Below are positions 8,596 to 16,893 of a DNA stretch of 34,239 nt, in pieces (the stretch's first letter is position 1; each line of letters starts with the position of its first letter). The notes beneath the pieces are model-generated. The model did no database searches. It was not told where the DNA came from and was given only the letters and a program-made list of their open reading frames with translations. Origin of the DNA: Clostridium sp. 1001270J_160509_D11 (GTDB lineage: Bacteria > Bacillota > Clostridia > Peptostreptococcales > Peptostreptococcaceae); contig NZ_JADPET010000011.1 in NCBI RefSeq assembly GCF_015667935.1, forward strand, positions 1 to 34,239. The letters run 5' to 3'. The position numbers and the translations under genes are program-made.

Positions 8596-8970
8596 TTATT
8601 CTTCCTCGTATAAAAGCTTCAAGATTGATTCTATCTCTTCATAATCTATTGAACATTTTTTAGCTTCATCAACTGCTTTTGATAAATATTCTTCTATAAT
8701 CCTTAATTTTTCTTCTTTTAGTAGCTCCATATTCGTACTTTTTACAAAACTACCCTTTCCAACTACGGAATATATAAATCCACCTCGCTCTAACTCTTCA
8801 TATGCACGTTTTGTAGTTATTACGCTTATATGTAATTCTTTCGCTAAATATCGCATTGATGGTAGCGAATCACCAGGCTTTAATTTTCCACTTATAATCA
8901 TATTCTTTATCTGAGTTGTTATTTGCTCATATATAGGTTTATCACTGCTATTGCTTATTATGATCTCCAT
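8596..8970 (-). CDS. GntR-family (YtrA-type) transcriptional regulator
   Basis: A 124-residue protein with an N-terminal winged helix (about 10-75), including the characteristic PIYEQI, GDSLPSMR and TTKRAYEELERGG segments. The C-terminal tail is only about 45 residues, as in the YtrA subfamily that controls ABC transporter operons. It is the first gene of the operon with the ATPase and permease. A near-perfect palindrome overlaps the promoter just upstream (8987-9023), so autorepression relieved by an unknown signal is the likely mode. Confidence 0.92.
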   Translation of the reverse strand: MEIIISNSSDKPIYEQITTQIKNMIISGKLKPGDSLPSMRYLAKELHISVITTKRAYEELERGGFIYSVVGKGSFVKSTNMELLKEEKLRIIEEYLSKAVDEAKKCSIDYEEIESILKLLYEEE

Positions 8971-8986
8971 ATTATCACCTCTTTAT

Positions 8987-9023
8987 GTATATATTGTATA
9001 TACCCTATATATACAATATATAC
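8987..9023. promoter_or_regulatory. GntR operator palindrome
   Basis: Perfect 16-bp inverted repeat (8987-9002 and 9008-9023, arm GTATATATTGTATATA) around a 5-bp centre. It covers the -10 box of the operon promoter, as expected for a repressor site. Confidence 0.8.
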
Positions 9024-9043
9024 TTTCATATATACTTTGTCAA
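9015..9043 (-). promoter_or_regulatory. Promoter of the GntR-ABC operon
   Basis: Minus strand TTGACA (9043-9038), 17-nt spacer, TATATT (9020-9015). The -10 box lies inside the operator palindrome; the GntR start is about 45 bp downstream. Confidence 0.75.
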
Positions 9044-9169
9044 GCTAATGAAAAAAATTTTTATTTACTTCTATTTGTTTAATTTTATCTTTGTAGATTT
9101 TATATACACAGTTTCTGAATTAAAATTTATAAAATGGTTAAAAATTAATACTATAAGGAGGTAATCTAT

Positions 9170-9991
9170 ATGAAAAAATTTATTTTTAGTCTTATATATA
9201 CAATTCCTGTTGTTCTTTTAGTAGTTGCATTAGGCAATAATTTATCAATTGATAATCCATTTTTAGAACAACAAACTAAACAAGAATCTTACTCAAAACG
9301 AGATTCTTCTGATACAAAAGAAACATCCATCAATAAAACTACTAAAAACGACAGTAGCCTTGAAGATAAAAATAAACTACATAATAAAAATCAATCTGAT
9401 ACAAACAATAAAACAAAAGACAACAGTAAAAAAGATTCTAGCTCAAACATTACAATACCAAAGGAATCAGATACATTGACAAATATATTAGTTATCTGCA
9501 CTGTTCCTAGTGATAATTCTTTTGAAAATCCACCTGATAAGTTTTCAGTTTTATCATTAGATAGTGCTAATAATAAAATTTCATTTATACCTATTCCTCT
9601 TGATACATATGTAAATATACCTAATGTAGGATATAAAAAATTAGGTGATACATATTCTTGGGGCCAAAATACAGACTTGCTACTAAATGCTATCGAAACA
9701 AAATTCAATGCTCATATAACTAAAGTAATTGAAATCAATGCTGAGTCTCTTTCTGAAATGTCAGATAAGCTAAATGAAATGGGAATAGATATGACTGAAG
9801 AAAAGCTATTAAAATATCTAAACGAAACAAAAGTATCTAAAGATATGGCAGAAGATATTAAATCAATACCTATCTTTAAATATCCAAAACTAGTAAGTTG
9901 TATGAAACCATACATAAAAACAAATATGAATACAGCTAGTTTAATAAAATATGGAATCATAACTTATAAAATTGTTTCACATAAAAGTTAA
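9170..9991 (+). CDS. Membrane-anchored degenerate LytR-CpsA-Psr (LCP)-like protein
   Basis: A 273-residue protein with an N-terminal membrane anchor (about 4-22) and a low-complexity Ser/Thr/Asn/Lys/Asp linker (about 35-98). The outer domain (about 100-270) begins like an LCP fold: TNILVICT, then ISFIPIPLDTYVNIP, a GYKKLGDTYSWG stretch and LLLNAIETKFN. LCP enzymes attach anionic polymers to peptidoglycan. Here key features are missing: the PRDT arginine is L144, the usual Asp/Arg after the first strand are not evident, and the later YVRFR- and GRxxRQQ-type motifs are absent. A binding or regulatory role is more likely than catalysis. It has a strong GGAGGT ribosome binding site, is monocistronic, and ends at a bidirectional terminator. 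Confidence 0.75.
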   Translation: MKKFIFSLIYTIPVVLLVVALGNNLSIDNPFLEQQTKQESYSKRDSSDTKETSINKTTKNDSSLEDKNKLHNKNQSDTNNKTKDNSKKDSSSNITIPKESDTLTNILVICTVPSDNSFENPPDKFSVLSLDSANNKISFIPIPLDTYVNIPNVGYKKLGDTYSWGQNTDLLLNAIETKFNAHITKVIEINAESLSEMSDKLNEMGIDMTEEKLLKYLNETKVSKDMAEDIKSIPIFKYPKLVSCMKPYIKTNMNTASLIKYGIITYKIVSHKS

Positions 9992-10014
9992 TACAATTTA
10001 ACCTTCCCTCACTA

Positions 10015-10066
10015 AAAAATACTCCATCTTAAGCTATTTTAATTTCACTTAAAATGGAGTATTTTT
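10015..10066. terminator. Bidirectional terminator between convergent genes
   Basis: 13-bp perfect stem (10015-10027 with 10054-10066) with A- and T-tracts at its ends, between the LCP-like gene (+) and the lipoprotein gene (-). Confidence 0.9.
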
Positions 10067-10071
10067 AATTT

Positions 10072-11046
10072 TTATTTAAATTTACTTAAATAGTCACCGT
10101 TATAATTATAAAATGTAATATTGCCTCCAGATGTACTATCTGGCATATATTCCATTCTAAATAAATCTGTAATACCACTTTGTCTTAGTGATGCCTCTTT
10201 CATATAATCATTTATATATATATTATCATTTGATAACATTGCATTATAATAATTTTCCATATATCCTGACCATATTTGCCCCATATCAAACTCTGACATA
10301 TTTTGAGATACATCATTATCAAATTGGCGTCTACATTCTTCTTTTTGGAAGTTATAAATATCATAACCTTCCTCTTGTGATATATCACTGTAAAGTGTTG
10401 TTTGGTTATAAGTATAAGTCATACCATCATAGTCGTATTCATATCCCATTGCATAATATATTGTATTGCTACAATCCCTTTGAAGTATTAATTCATTTCC
10501 TTCCATCTTATACATTCTTAGATAAACTCCCATTCCCCCATCACCAGTTTGATTTACATAGTTTTCAATAACTAAATATTCTCCTTCATCATAGCTTTTT
10601 GTAAATACATTAAAATTATTATTATAATTGAATTCCAACCAAGTCAAAACAGGCATGTCTTCTATATCACTTTCTAATTCTATTACTTGATTATTCTCTA
10701 TAGTATAAACTTCTATTTTGTATTTATCTGTAAAATTATCACCAAATGATTCTGTTTGTTTTATTGTAACTATCATTTCATTTACATAATCTTTATTTAA
10801 ATCTCTGAAACTTATATCTGAAATCCCATCTTGTAAAAACACCTCTCCATACGAACTTTGTCCTGAATTAACTAAATTGACTTGTGTTAAATCAGCTATT
10901 CCATACTCAGGTATAAGTGTATTTATTATGAAATCGTCATATTCCTTAGTGCTTAAATTATTTATAATATTATTATTTCCTGTACTATTACACCCCGATA
11001 CAAAAAAGCATAGTGAAATAAACATAATGCAGATAATTTTTTTCAT
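10072..11046 (-). CDS. Lipoprotein with the same domain as the type VII locus membrane TPR protein
   Basis: A 324-residue lipoprotein. The signal peptide ends in a VSGC lipobox with the lipidated cysteine at about residue 19. The mature part has a segment DLNKDYVNEMIVTIKQ followed by KIEVYTIENN. It matches the layout of the protein at 16894-17877 (DLDNNGTDEMIVSRVE, then AIEVYTVNDN, then a YLVIE/YLCLE strand and an LxIYK/LRMYK strand), so the two share an extracytoplasmic domain that I cannot name. The gene follows the terminator of the secretion operon, so it is probably a separate unit, but the shared domain suggests a related role. The ribosome binding site is a GGGGG run. Confidence 0.8.
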   Translation of the reverse strand: MKKIICIMFISLCFFVSGCNSTGNNNIINNLSTKEYDDFIINTLIPEYGIADLTQVNLVNSGQSSYGEVFLQDGISDISFRDLNKDYVNEMIVTIKQTESFGDNFTDKYKIEVYTIENNQVIELESDIEDMPVLTWLEFNYNNNFNVFTKSYDEGEYLVIENYVNQTGDGGMGVYLRMYKMEGNELILQRDCSNTIYYAMGYEYDYDGMTYTYNQTTLYSDISQEEGYDIYNFQKEECRRQFDNDVSQNMSEFDMGQIWSGYMENYYNAMLSNDNIYINDYMKEASLRQSGITDLFRMEYMPDSTSGGNITFYNYNGDYLSKFK

Positions 11047-11104
11047 ATTTATCCCCCCAATAATATAGACTCTATATTTAAAACTCTTAAAAAATAATCA
11101 AAAA

Positions 11105-11140
11105 GCCTTATATAATCTTATTAAATTGACTATACAAGGC
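11105..11140 (-). terminator. Terminator of the type VII secretion operon
   Basis: On the minus-strand RNA a 13-bp stem (11128-11140 with 11105-11117, including two G-U wobbles) is followed by U5 and further U-rich sequence. It closes the operon about 20 bp after the last stop codon (11161). Confidence 0.8.
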
Positions 11141-11160
11141 CTCTATTAGTTAAAATTTAT

Positions 11161-11571
11161 TTATAATTTTATACCGCAACATGGACAATATGTTGAAGTT
11201 TTATCTATATTTGATAAGCATCTCTTACATTCTATATATTCTGTATTATCAACAGGTATTTCAACTTTTTGGCCACATTTTCCACAAAATCTATCTTCCG
11301 GAGTTAAAATAGCTCCACAACTACACTTGATACCTTGTAATTGCTTATTAAATTTATCTATTTTAACTTTAGAATCGTAAATAACATGATCAAATCCTAT
11401 TATCGATTCACATTTTTCATTTATTTCTTCATTATCAAGTAACCCTTCTCGTACTTTTTTATATATAAATATTCCTAATTCCAAAAGTGCCTCTTCTTTT
11501 CTCAAACTCGCATCTTCTACACTTTTATTTAATTTATCTATCTCTCTAACAATTTCTTGTCTATTAGCCAC
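11161..11571 (-). CDS. Coiled-coil protein with two C-terminal zinc ribbons
   Basis: A 136-residue soluble protein and the last gene of the secretion operon. The N-terminal two thirds are charged and helical, probably coiled coil (about 3-80). Two zinc ribbons follow: one with CSCG then CGKCG (about 83-102), the other with CKRC then CPCCG (about 113-134). Unlike its three upstream zinc-ribbon neighbours it has no membrane segment. A role as cytosolic adaptor is inference. It starts 12 bp after the previous stop with a GGGG-type site. Confidence 0.78.
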   Translation of the reverse strand: MANRQEIVREIDKLNKSVEDASLRKEEALLELGIFIYKKVREGLLDNEEINEKCESIIGFDHVIYDSKVKIDKFNKQLQGIKCSCGAILTPEDRFCGKCGQKVEIPVDNTEYIECKRCLSNIDKTSTYCPCCGIKL

Positions 11572-11583
11572 AATTATTTCCCC

Positions 11584-13143
11584 CTATCTAATCAACTTTT
11601 TTGTTCTATAACCGATATACATACAAACAAAACTCAATATAAGTGTGACTATAAGTGTCATTATACAACTAGTTCCTATATATCCACTCATAGTTGTGCC
11701 TATAGAGTAATCACCTCCTGATGCATATTCATCAAATAATGAATAAAGTCCGCTACTTAATTTGCTCAAATCTCCACTAAAAATTATTTTAGAGAAATAT
11801 GATAATAAAACCATTATACTTGTATAACAAATGCTATACATAGCGACTACACTATTTCTTCCTTCACCATATCTAGTTTTGATACTTCTCCCCATGACAA
11901 CCAAAACTATAATCGGTACTATTATCAGTACTGCTATTCCACCTTGTGACAATATATTTGTAGATGTTATAACTGCATGAAAACTTACAAATTGTATAAC
12001 TAATAATATCCATGGACTTAACAATAAAAAACCAATTATTAACCCAAGAAATAGTCCTAATCCAATATTATAAGGAACTAAATTCCAAAATCCTGAAGCA
12101 TACATTGAAAAATATTGAGTATTATCCAATCCATTTACAACCATATATACAAATATAATTACAACTGGTGCAATAGTAATTCCTAATATCATTTTTAAAA
12201 CCGTATTAAAATTATGTCTAAATATATTAGAAAGTGTGCCTATTGTTTTAGAATTTTCTTTTTCTAATGCCATCATCATTGCTATAAATGAAATAATAAA
12301 TGAATTTAGAAATACACTTAAAATAGAATAATATACAACTCCTTGTGTTATTTGATATCTTGCAAATAATGATATAACCACCATAATTACTGAATATGAT
12401 AAAGCTCCTAATGTAGCCATCGGTAATGATTGATATCTTCTTTCTTTAAACATTATTCTTGTCGCTAATACTATTAAGCATCCAGATATAAATGGTGCTA
12501 AAAATGTTCTAAGAGCTAGCTTTACAGTAACCCCAGAAAATGTAAATACCATTTTGGGAACTGACATAGCAGTCAAAGTCATAAGAAATAACTTTGGTGT
12601 AGATAATCCTGCTAAACTAGATATTCCAATTACTGCTCCTATATTTACTCCTACTAGTGATAATATTAAAGTAATGAGTAATGGAAATAATGCAACAAAT
12701 ATAACAGATGCTAATCCTGTTAAAAATGCTGTCTTTATATTATTTTGAAAAAATCCAATATAATCAAAGTTTTTTAGTCCAAACTTAATATCTTCAAAAA
12801 ATTCTGGCAAACTCACAAACATTTTTCTAGCATCTTCTGCTAATTCTTCTGCTCCAAAATCTACTTTTTTAATCTTATCTATATAATCAGGATTTCCTAA
12901 AGTATTAAAATTTTGATTTTGTGTATTGTATCTAGTTCTCATCCTAACTTCACTCAACAGATGACCACATTTAGGACAATAAGTCTGTGATGTTTTTATA
13001 GGATTATTACATATATCACAAAAAGAATTTTTATTTTCTGTAAGCATCAATCTACTTTGTAAGTTATTTAAGTTTTCCCCATCTTTGCTACAGTAATTAC
13101 AATAATCTTCGTTTTGTTTTCCACATTTTGTACAAAACCTCAT
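11584..13143 (-). CDS. Polytopic membrane protein with N-terminal zinc ribbons
   Basis: A 519-residue protein. One Cys4 cluster is at residues 4-18 (CTKC...CNYC) and a second at about 42-58 (CDIC...CPKC). After a charged linker come about eight to ten hydrophobic helices from residue 137 to the C-terminus. I do not recognise a transporter family; the helical part has the look of Yip1/DUF-type membrane proteins. In the operon it is the only protein with many membrane helices besides the two predicted in EssC and in the FHA protein. It is thus the best candidate for a missing multi-pass channel component, though unproven. The ribosome binding site is GGGGAG. Confidence 0.8.
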   Translation of the reverse strand: MRFCTKCGKQNEDYCNYCSKDGENLNNLQSRLMLTENKNSFCDICNNPIKTSQTYCPKCGHLLSEVRMRTRYNTQNQNFNTLGNPDYIDKIKKVDFGAEELAEDARKMFVSLPEFFEDIKFGLKNFDYIGFFQNNIKTAFLTGLASVIFVALFPLLITLILSLVGVNIGAVIGISSLAGLSTPKLFLMTLTAMSVPKMVFTFSGVTVKLALRTFLAPFISGCLIVLATRIMFKERRYQSLPMATLGALSYSVIMVVISLFARYQITQGVVYYSILSVFLNSFIISFIAMMMALEKENSKTIGTLSNIFRHNFNTVLKMILGITIAPVVIIFVYMVVNGLDNTQYFSMYASGFWNLVPYNIGLGLFLGLIIGFLLLSPWILLVIQFVSFHAVITSTNILSQGGIAVLIIVPIIVLVVMGRSIKTRYGEGRNSVVAMYSICYTSIMVLLSYFSKIIFSGDLSKLSSGLYSLFDEYASGGDYSIGTTMSGYIGTSCIMTLIVTLILSFVCMYIGYRTKKLIR

Positions 13144-13179
13144 ATGATATCTCCCCTTTCTAACTGCTCTTTACTATTT

Positions 13180-14199
13180 TTATATATATTGCTTACTTAG
13201 TATTTCCCAATTTTCTAATCTATCTAATTTATAACTACTTCCTGATTGTTTCACAATATAATCAGCATATTCTCTTTGTAATCTGTAAGTTTCCTCTTCT
13301 GGATTATATATTTCCCAATCGACAGTATAAGTTATGCTATATACTCCATTTAATACTTTTTTTGCAGATACTTTATCAAATCCTCTTAAACTTATTGTTA
13401 TGCCCTTTTCATATGCATGTGGTATTGATTTTTTATATTGATTATATGCATTTCCACCAGTTGTCAATTCTCCACTTATTATGCTAAAATCCCCATAATT
13501 CATTGCATCTACATAATCATTAAAATATCCTGACATAAAGTAAGTAATATCGTCTAATGGAATACTTGATGATGAACTTTGAGTTGTATCGTTGTTTTTA
13601 CTAGATGAATTATTCTTAGTTGAGCTATTGTTTCTAGTAGTAGTCTTATTTTTTACTGTACTAGAGCTGCTATTTCCATTAGTAGCGCTTTTTGATTTAG
13701 AATCATCTTTAAATGATATCTTCAATACTTTTAAAATCTTATCACCGCCATAAATATTTAAATTTGTTCCCTGTTCCTTAAGCCCTACAATACTACATTT
13801 ATTATTGAGTTTAACTACATTTGCAATACTGCTGTCATCTAATTTATAGCTTAAGTCTAATTTATCACTTGATGAATTAATTTTAGGCTCTATAATTACA
13901 GTTTTATTTACACCAAATACATATGTGTCGCCTTCCATCTCATACTCACCATCTACAACAACATCTTCTATAGAAACATCTTCACTAAATACACTTTCTT
14001 TTAATAAAATAAAACTTCCTCCAAGTACTAAACAAATAGACACTACGATAGCAATTATTTTCATTAGATTTTTAGAATCTCCACCATGTTGTGGAGTTTG
14101 TTCACTATATATATAGTCATTATCATTAAGGGCTTTACCACAGTAAGCACAATAAGTTACACCCTCTTTATTATTTGTTCCACAATTTTTACAAATCAT
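13180..14199 (-). CDS. Zinc-ribbon, single-TM protein with TcaA-like C-terminal domain
   Basis: A 339-residue protein. The cytosolic N-terminal zinc ribbon has C3, C6, C17 and C20. One membrane helix spans about 44-65. It is followed by a strand-rich outer domain (about 75-165), a Ser/Thr/Asn-rich linker (about 165-215) and a C-terminal alpha/beta domain (about 220-339). That last domain (SGYFNDYVDAMNYGDFS start, ending in a YKLDRLENWEI strand) resembles the NTF2-like end of TcaA/YvbJ-type proteins. Such proteins sit in the cell envelope, and TcaA affects glycopeptide susceptibility in staphylococci. Its place between other zinc-ribbon membrane proteins suggests a common complex. Family assignment is by memory of the domain order. 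Confidence 0.78.
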   Translation of the reverse strand: MICKNCGTNNKEGVTYCAYCGKALNDNDYIYSEQTPQHGGDSKNLMKIIAIVVSICLVLGGSFILLKESVFSEDVSIEDVVVDGEYEMEGDTYVFGVNKTVIIEPKINSSSDKLDLSYKLDDSSIANVVKLNNKCSIVGLKEQGTNLNIYGGDKILKVLKISFKDDSKSKSATNGNSSSSTVKNKTTTRNNSSTKNNSSSKNNDTTQSSSSSIPLDDITYFMSGYFNDYVDAMNYGDFSIISGELTTGGNAYNQYKKSIPHAYEKGITISLRGFDKVSAKKVLNGVYSITYTVDWEIYNPEEETYRLQREYADYIVKQSGSSYKLDRLENWEILSKQYI

Positions 14200-14221
14200 T
14201 TAACTCTCACTTCCCCTAAAT

Positions 14222-14794
14222 TTATACTAATCTTGTTCCACAATGACTACAGAATTTTGCACCTTGCTTTAGCGGTGTTTTACAATTAGGACACATATCT
14301 GAAGTTTCATAATCTTTTATATCATCTTGTATAGTTTCAGTATAGTTTTCGCCATCATCAACTAAACTCTCTGAAGTTCTATCAGTATATACTAAGCTTT
14401 CTGTATTTACGTCACTATTAAACAAGCTATCTGTCATTAAATTTTCTGTCTGTAAATCTTGATATATATTGGGATTTAATTGTCTATTAAAATCTTGTTC
14501 TGAATTTTGGTTAGTATATTGTGTTTTATTTATATGTTGATTTGGATAATTATTGCTTAGCCCTTCTGTAAGATCAAATTCCTGATTTGGGCTGACATAT
14601 GGTCTAGAATTTGGTGCTCTATAATTTTTAACTCTGCTATCTTGAAAATGTGGTTCATATTGTTGATTTCTTATACTCTTAATTGTATTCTGTCTTTGTT
14701 TATTTTTCTTATGATTATCTACAAAAATCCATATAAGGGTTCCTATTATTCCAACAACCCCTACAATTGTTAAAACTATCCCTATTGTATACAT
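14222..14794 (-). CDS. TM-anchored protein with C-terminal zinc ribbon
   Basis: A 190-residue protein with one N-terminal membrane helix (about 4-26), a long polar Asn/Gln/Ser-rich region (about 30-160) that looks disordered, and a C-terminal zinc ribbon (CPNCKTPL...FCSHCG, about 168-186). The same architecture and very similar ends occur in the 106-residue protein at 30604-30924, so the two are paralogues that differ mainly in linker length. With the N-terminal anchor and the positively charged HKKNKQR after the helix, the ribbon should face the cytosol. It follows the kinase gene closely; the function is unknown. Confidence 0.8.
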   Translation of the reverse strand: MYTIGIVLTIVGVVGIIGTLIWIFVDNHKKNKQRQNTIKSIRNQQYEPHFQDSRVKNYRAPNSRPYVSPNQEFDLTEGLSNNYPNQHINKTQYTNQNSEQDFNRQLNPNIYQDLQTENLMTDSLFNSDVNTESLVYTDRTSESLVDDGENYTETIQDDIKDYETSDMCPNCKTPLKQGAKFCSHCGTRLV

Positions 14795-14809
14795 ATTATT
14801 CCTCCCCTT

Positions 14810-15118
14810 TTAGATCCATCCATTTGATTCTAATTCATCAATCTTACCTCTCAACTGTACTACTTCCGCTGTATTTTCTCCATTTGGCGCATATTGAACT
14901 GCTAAATTATAGTTGTCTATTACTTTTTGATAATCTCTGCTTTCTTCACTTTTATTTCCTTCAGATTCTATATATACATATGCTAATTGCACATAACACC
15001 TATATTCTGATGGATATTTTTCTTCCATCTGTATAAATACATTTTCTGCTGATACTAAGTCCCCACTTTGTTGATATGCATATGCTAAAGTTATTTCGAT
15101 TTTTATATATATTTGCAA
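14810..15118 (-). pseudogene. 3' part of the kinase gene in a shifted frame (TPR segment)
   Basis: This 102-codon stretch continues the TPR region of the kinase ORF 15000-16580 in another frame. The TPR pattern runs on as ITLAYAYQQSGDL and AENVFIQMEEKYP, then YVQLAYVYIE and YNLAVQYAPNG, which is just what the kinase C-terminus lacks. The only start for separate translation is a TTG with no ribosome binding site. Dropping one A from the run of five at 15100-15104 restores a continuous frame of about 590 codons (14810-16580). So it is either a real one-base frameshift or a sequencing error. Confidence 0.75.
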
Positions 15119-16580
15119 TTGAAATATAACACTCAGATTTTATATTTTCATTTTTAGTTGTATTTATTATGTTTTTATATCCACTTATTGCTGATGATAT
15201 ATTATTTGATGCTTCATCAATTTCACAATTTATATAGTTGATATAATCATCATTTCCATCAGGTATACTATTGATTATTTCTTGAGCTTTTTCTATCTGA
15301 TTATCTTTGACATAGGCTTTTGCTAAATCTGCCTTAAATTCATTAATTCTATCATTGTAGTTTTCGTCTTGAGATGCTAAATCGACTGTTTTTGAAAAAT
15401 ATTCTATTGCTCCTGTCCAGTTTTCCTGCTTATAATAAGCATTTCCCATTACAAAATTATATTCAGGATTATCTATTATTTTATTATTCTTGTTAGAATA
15501 ATCTATTAAATATTCTAAATAGAAATCATAATTACCTTGTTTATAGTAAACATTTGCATTTCCTATTACATATGCTGGGTCATCTGAATTTATTTCCCCA
15601 GCTTTTTCGAAATTACTTTGTGCTTCTTCTAAGTTTCCACTTTTTAAACATTCTGTACCCTCATTTATTAACTTGTCATATTTAGATATTTTTTGATTAA
15701 AAAATGTTTTTGTACCAAAAATTATCGCTCCAACAGCTATACAAATTAATAACACCTTTGAGGTATTTTTAATAAATTTATCTCTTTTTTGTTTTTTATA
15801 TGACTCGTTAAAAACATATATATTTTTTAAGTCATACAAAAGTTCATTTACATTTTGATATCTTTTATCAGGTCTATTTTGTACACATTTATTTACTATA
15901 TATTCAATTCCCTGAGATAAATGAGGATTATAAATTCTCATAGGTCTAAAATCATATAGTAAATCATTTGGATTCATACCTGTTAATAAGTAGTATAAAG
16001 TAACACCTAAAGAATATATATCTGTTCTTTCATCAGTTTGACTTTTTCCATATTGTTCGGGTGCTGCATATCCTCTTGTCCCCATATAACTAGTATCACT
16101 TAAACTATCTGTTTTAAATTCTCTAGCTATACCAAAATCTATTAATTTTACTGTATTATCTGGGGCTATTATTATATTTTCTGGTTTCATATCTCTATAA
16201 ATTATTGGATTTGGCCTTTGAGAATGTAAATAAATTAACACTTCACATAATTGTTTTGCCCACTCTACTACTAATCCTTCTGCAAATTGGCCAACTTGTT
16301 TTAATTCTTTATCTAGAGCTATACCCTCTATATAATCTTCTATAATATATAAATAATTTTGGTCTTGTTCTATATCGATAATTCTAGGAAGTGAAGGATG
16401 GTTTAATTTTTTAAGAATGTTTGGCTCTGCTAGTAAATCATATCCTTGCCCTCTTTTTTTATTTATTACTTTTATTACCCATAATGTTCCTAATGATATA
16501 TTTTGAGCTAAATATACACTCCCCATACCTCCTTGACCTATCTTTTTAATTATTTTGTATTTATTAAAAAGAATATTCAT
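15000..16580 (-). CDS. Membrane Ser/Thr protein kinase with outer TPR domain (frameshifted 3' end)
   Basis: A PknB-type kinase. The glycine loop is GQGGMG (15-20), the ATP lysine K37, the helix C glutamate about E52, and the catalytic loop YRDMKPEN (128-135, D130, with Tyr for His). DFG is at 148-150 and APE at 173-175, so it looks active. A membrane helix (about 275-293) is followed by TPR repeats, probably outside. Genuine sequence ends near residue 492; the last 34 codons are out of frame, and the proper TPR end is at 14810-15118. With the PP2C phosphatase (17903-18799) and FHA domains in the same operon it likely forms a phospho-switch for secretion. Its kinase-TM-helical topology mimics EssB, whose cytosolic domain is a pseudokinase. 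The site before the ATG is weak (GGGAT). Confidence 0.9.
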   Translation of the reverse strand: MNILFNKYKIIKKIGQGGMGSVYLAQNISLGTLWVIKVINKKRGQGYDLLAEPNILKKLNHPSLPRIIDIEQDQNYLYIIEDYIEGIALDKELKQVGQFAEGLVVEWAKQLCEVLIYLHSQRPNPIIYRDMKPENIIIAPDNTVKLIDFGIAREFKTDSLSDTSYMGTRGYAAPEQYGKSQTDERTDIYSLGVTLYYLLTGMNPNDLLYDFRPMRIYNPHLSQGIEYIVNKCVQNRPDKRYQNVNELLYDLKNIYVFNESYKKQKRDKFIKNTSKVLLICIAVGAIIFGTKTFFNQKISKYDKLINEGTECLKSGNLEEAQSNFEKAGEINSDDPAYVIGNANVYYKQGNYDFYLEYLIDYSNKNNKIIDNPEYNFVMGNAYYKQENWTGAIEYFSKTVDLASQDENYNDRINEFKADLAKAYVKDNQIEKAQEIINSIPDGNDDYINYINCEIDEASNNISSAISGYKNIINTTKNENIKSECYISIANIYKNRNNFSICISTKWGLSISRKCIYTDGRKISIRI

Positions 16581-16618
16581 CGCTTATCCCACTTATGAAA
16601 ACTCTCTTCTGTTTAAAG

Positions 16619-16870
16619 TTAATTGCATGTATCTATTTCTAAAGTTATATTATCATCATTACCTTCACTATATGATGTTATATTAATTATGTCAATAATA
16701 TCTGAACATCTATCTGAAGCTTTAGTATAATGTTTTTCTCTGTCATCTGTATAATTTGTTAAATACGCTCTATCTGACCATAATCCACTTAAATCATATT
16801 CACTTAATATATTTTTTAGATAATCTATAAACTCAGATTCATCATCAAATTCTTCATATATATTTTCCAT
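16619..16870 (-). pseudogene. 3' part of the membrane TPR protein gene in a shifted frame
   Basis: An 83-residue acidic stretch with no strong ribosome binding site. The same frame is open upstream to about 16926 and reads GGNRLGEEEIDKYIVSGEM into this ORF. It overlaps the stop of the preceding ORF (16894-17877). Adding one G to the run of four at 16923-16926 joins both into one protein of about 419 residues (16619-17877). It is therefore best read as the C-terminus of that protein, cut off by a one-base deletion or sequencing error. Confidence 0.7.
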
Positions 16871-16893
16871 TTCACCAGATACTATATATTTAT

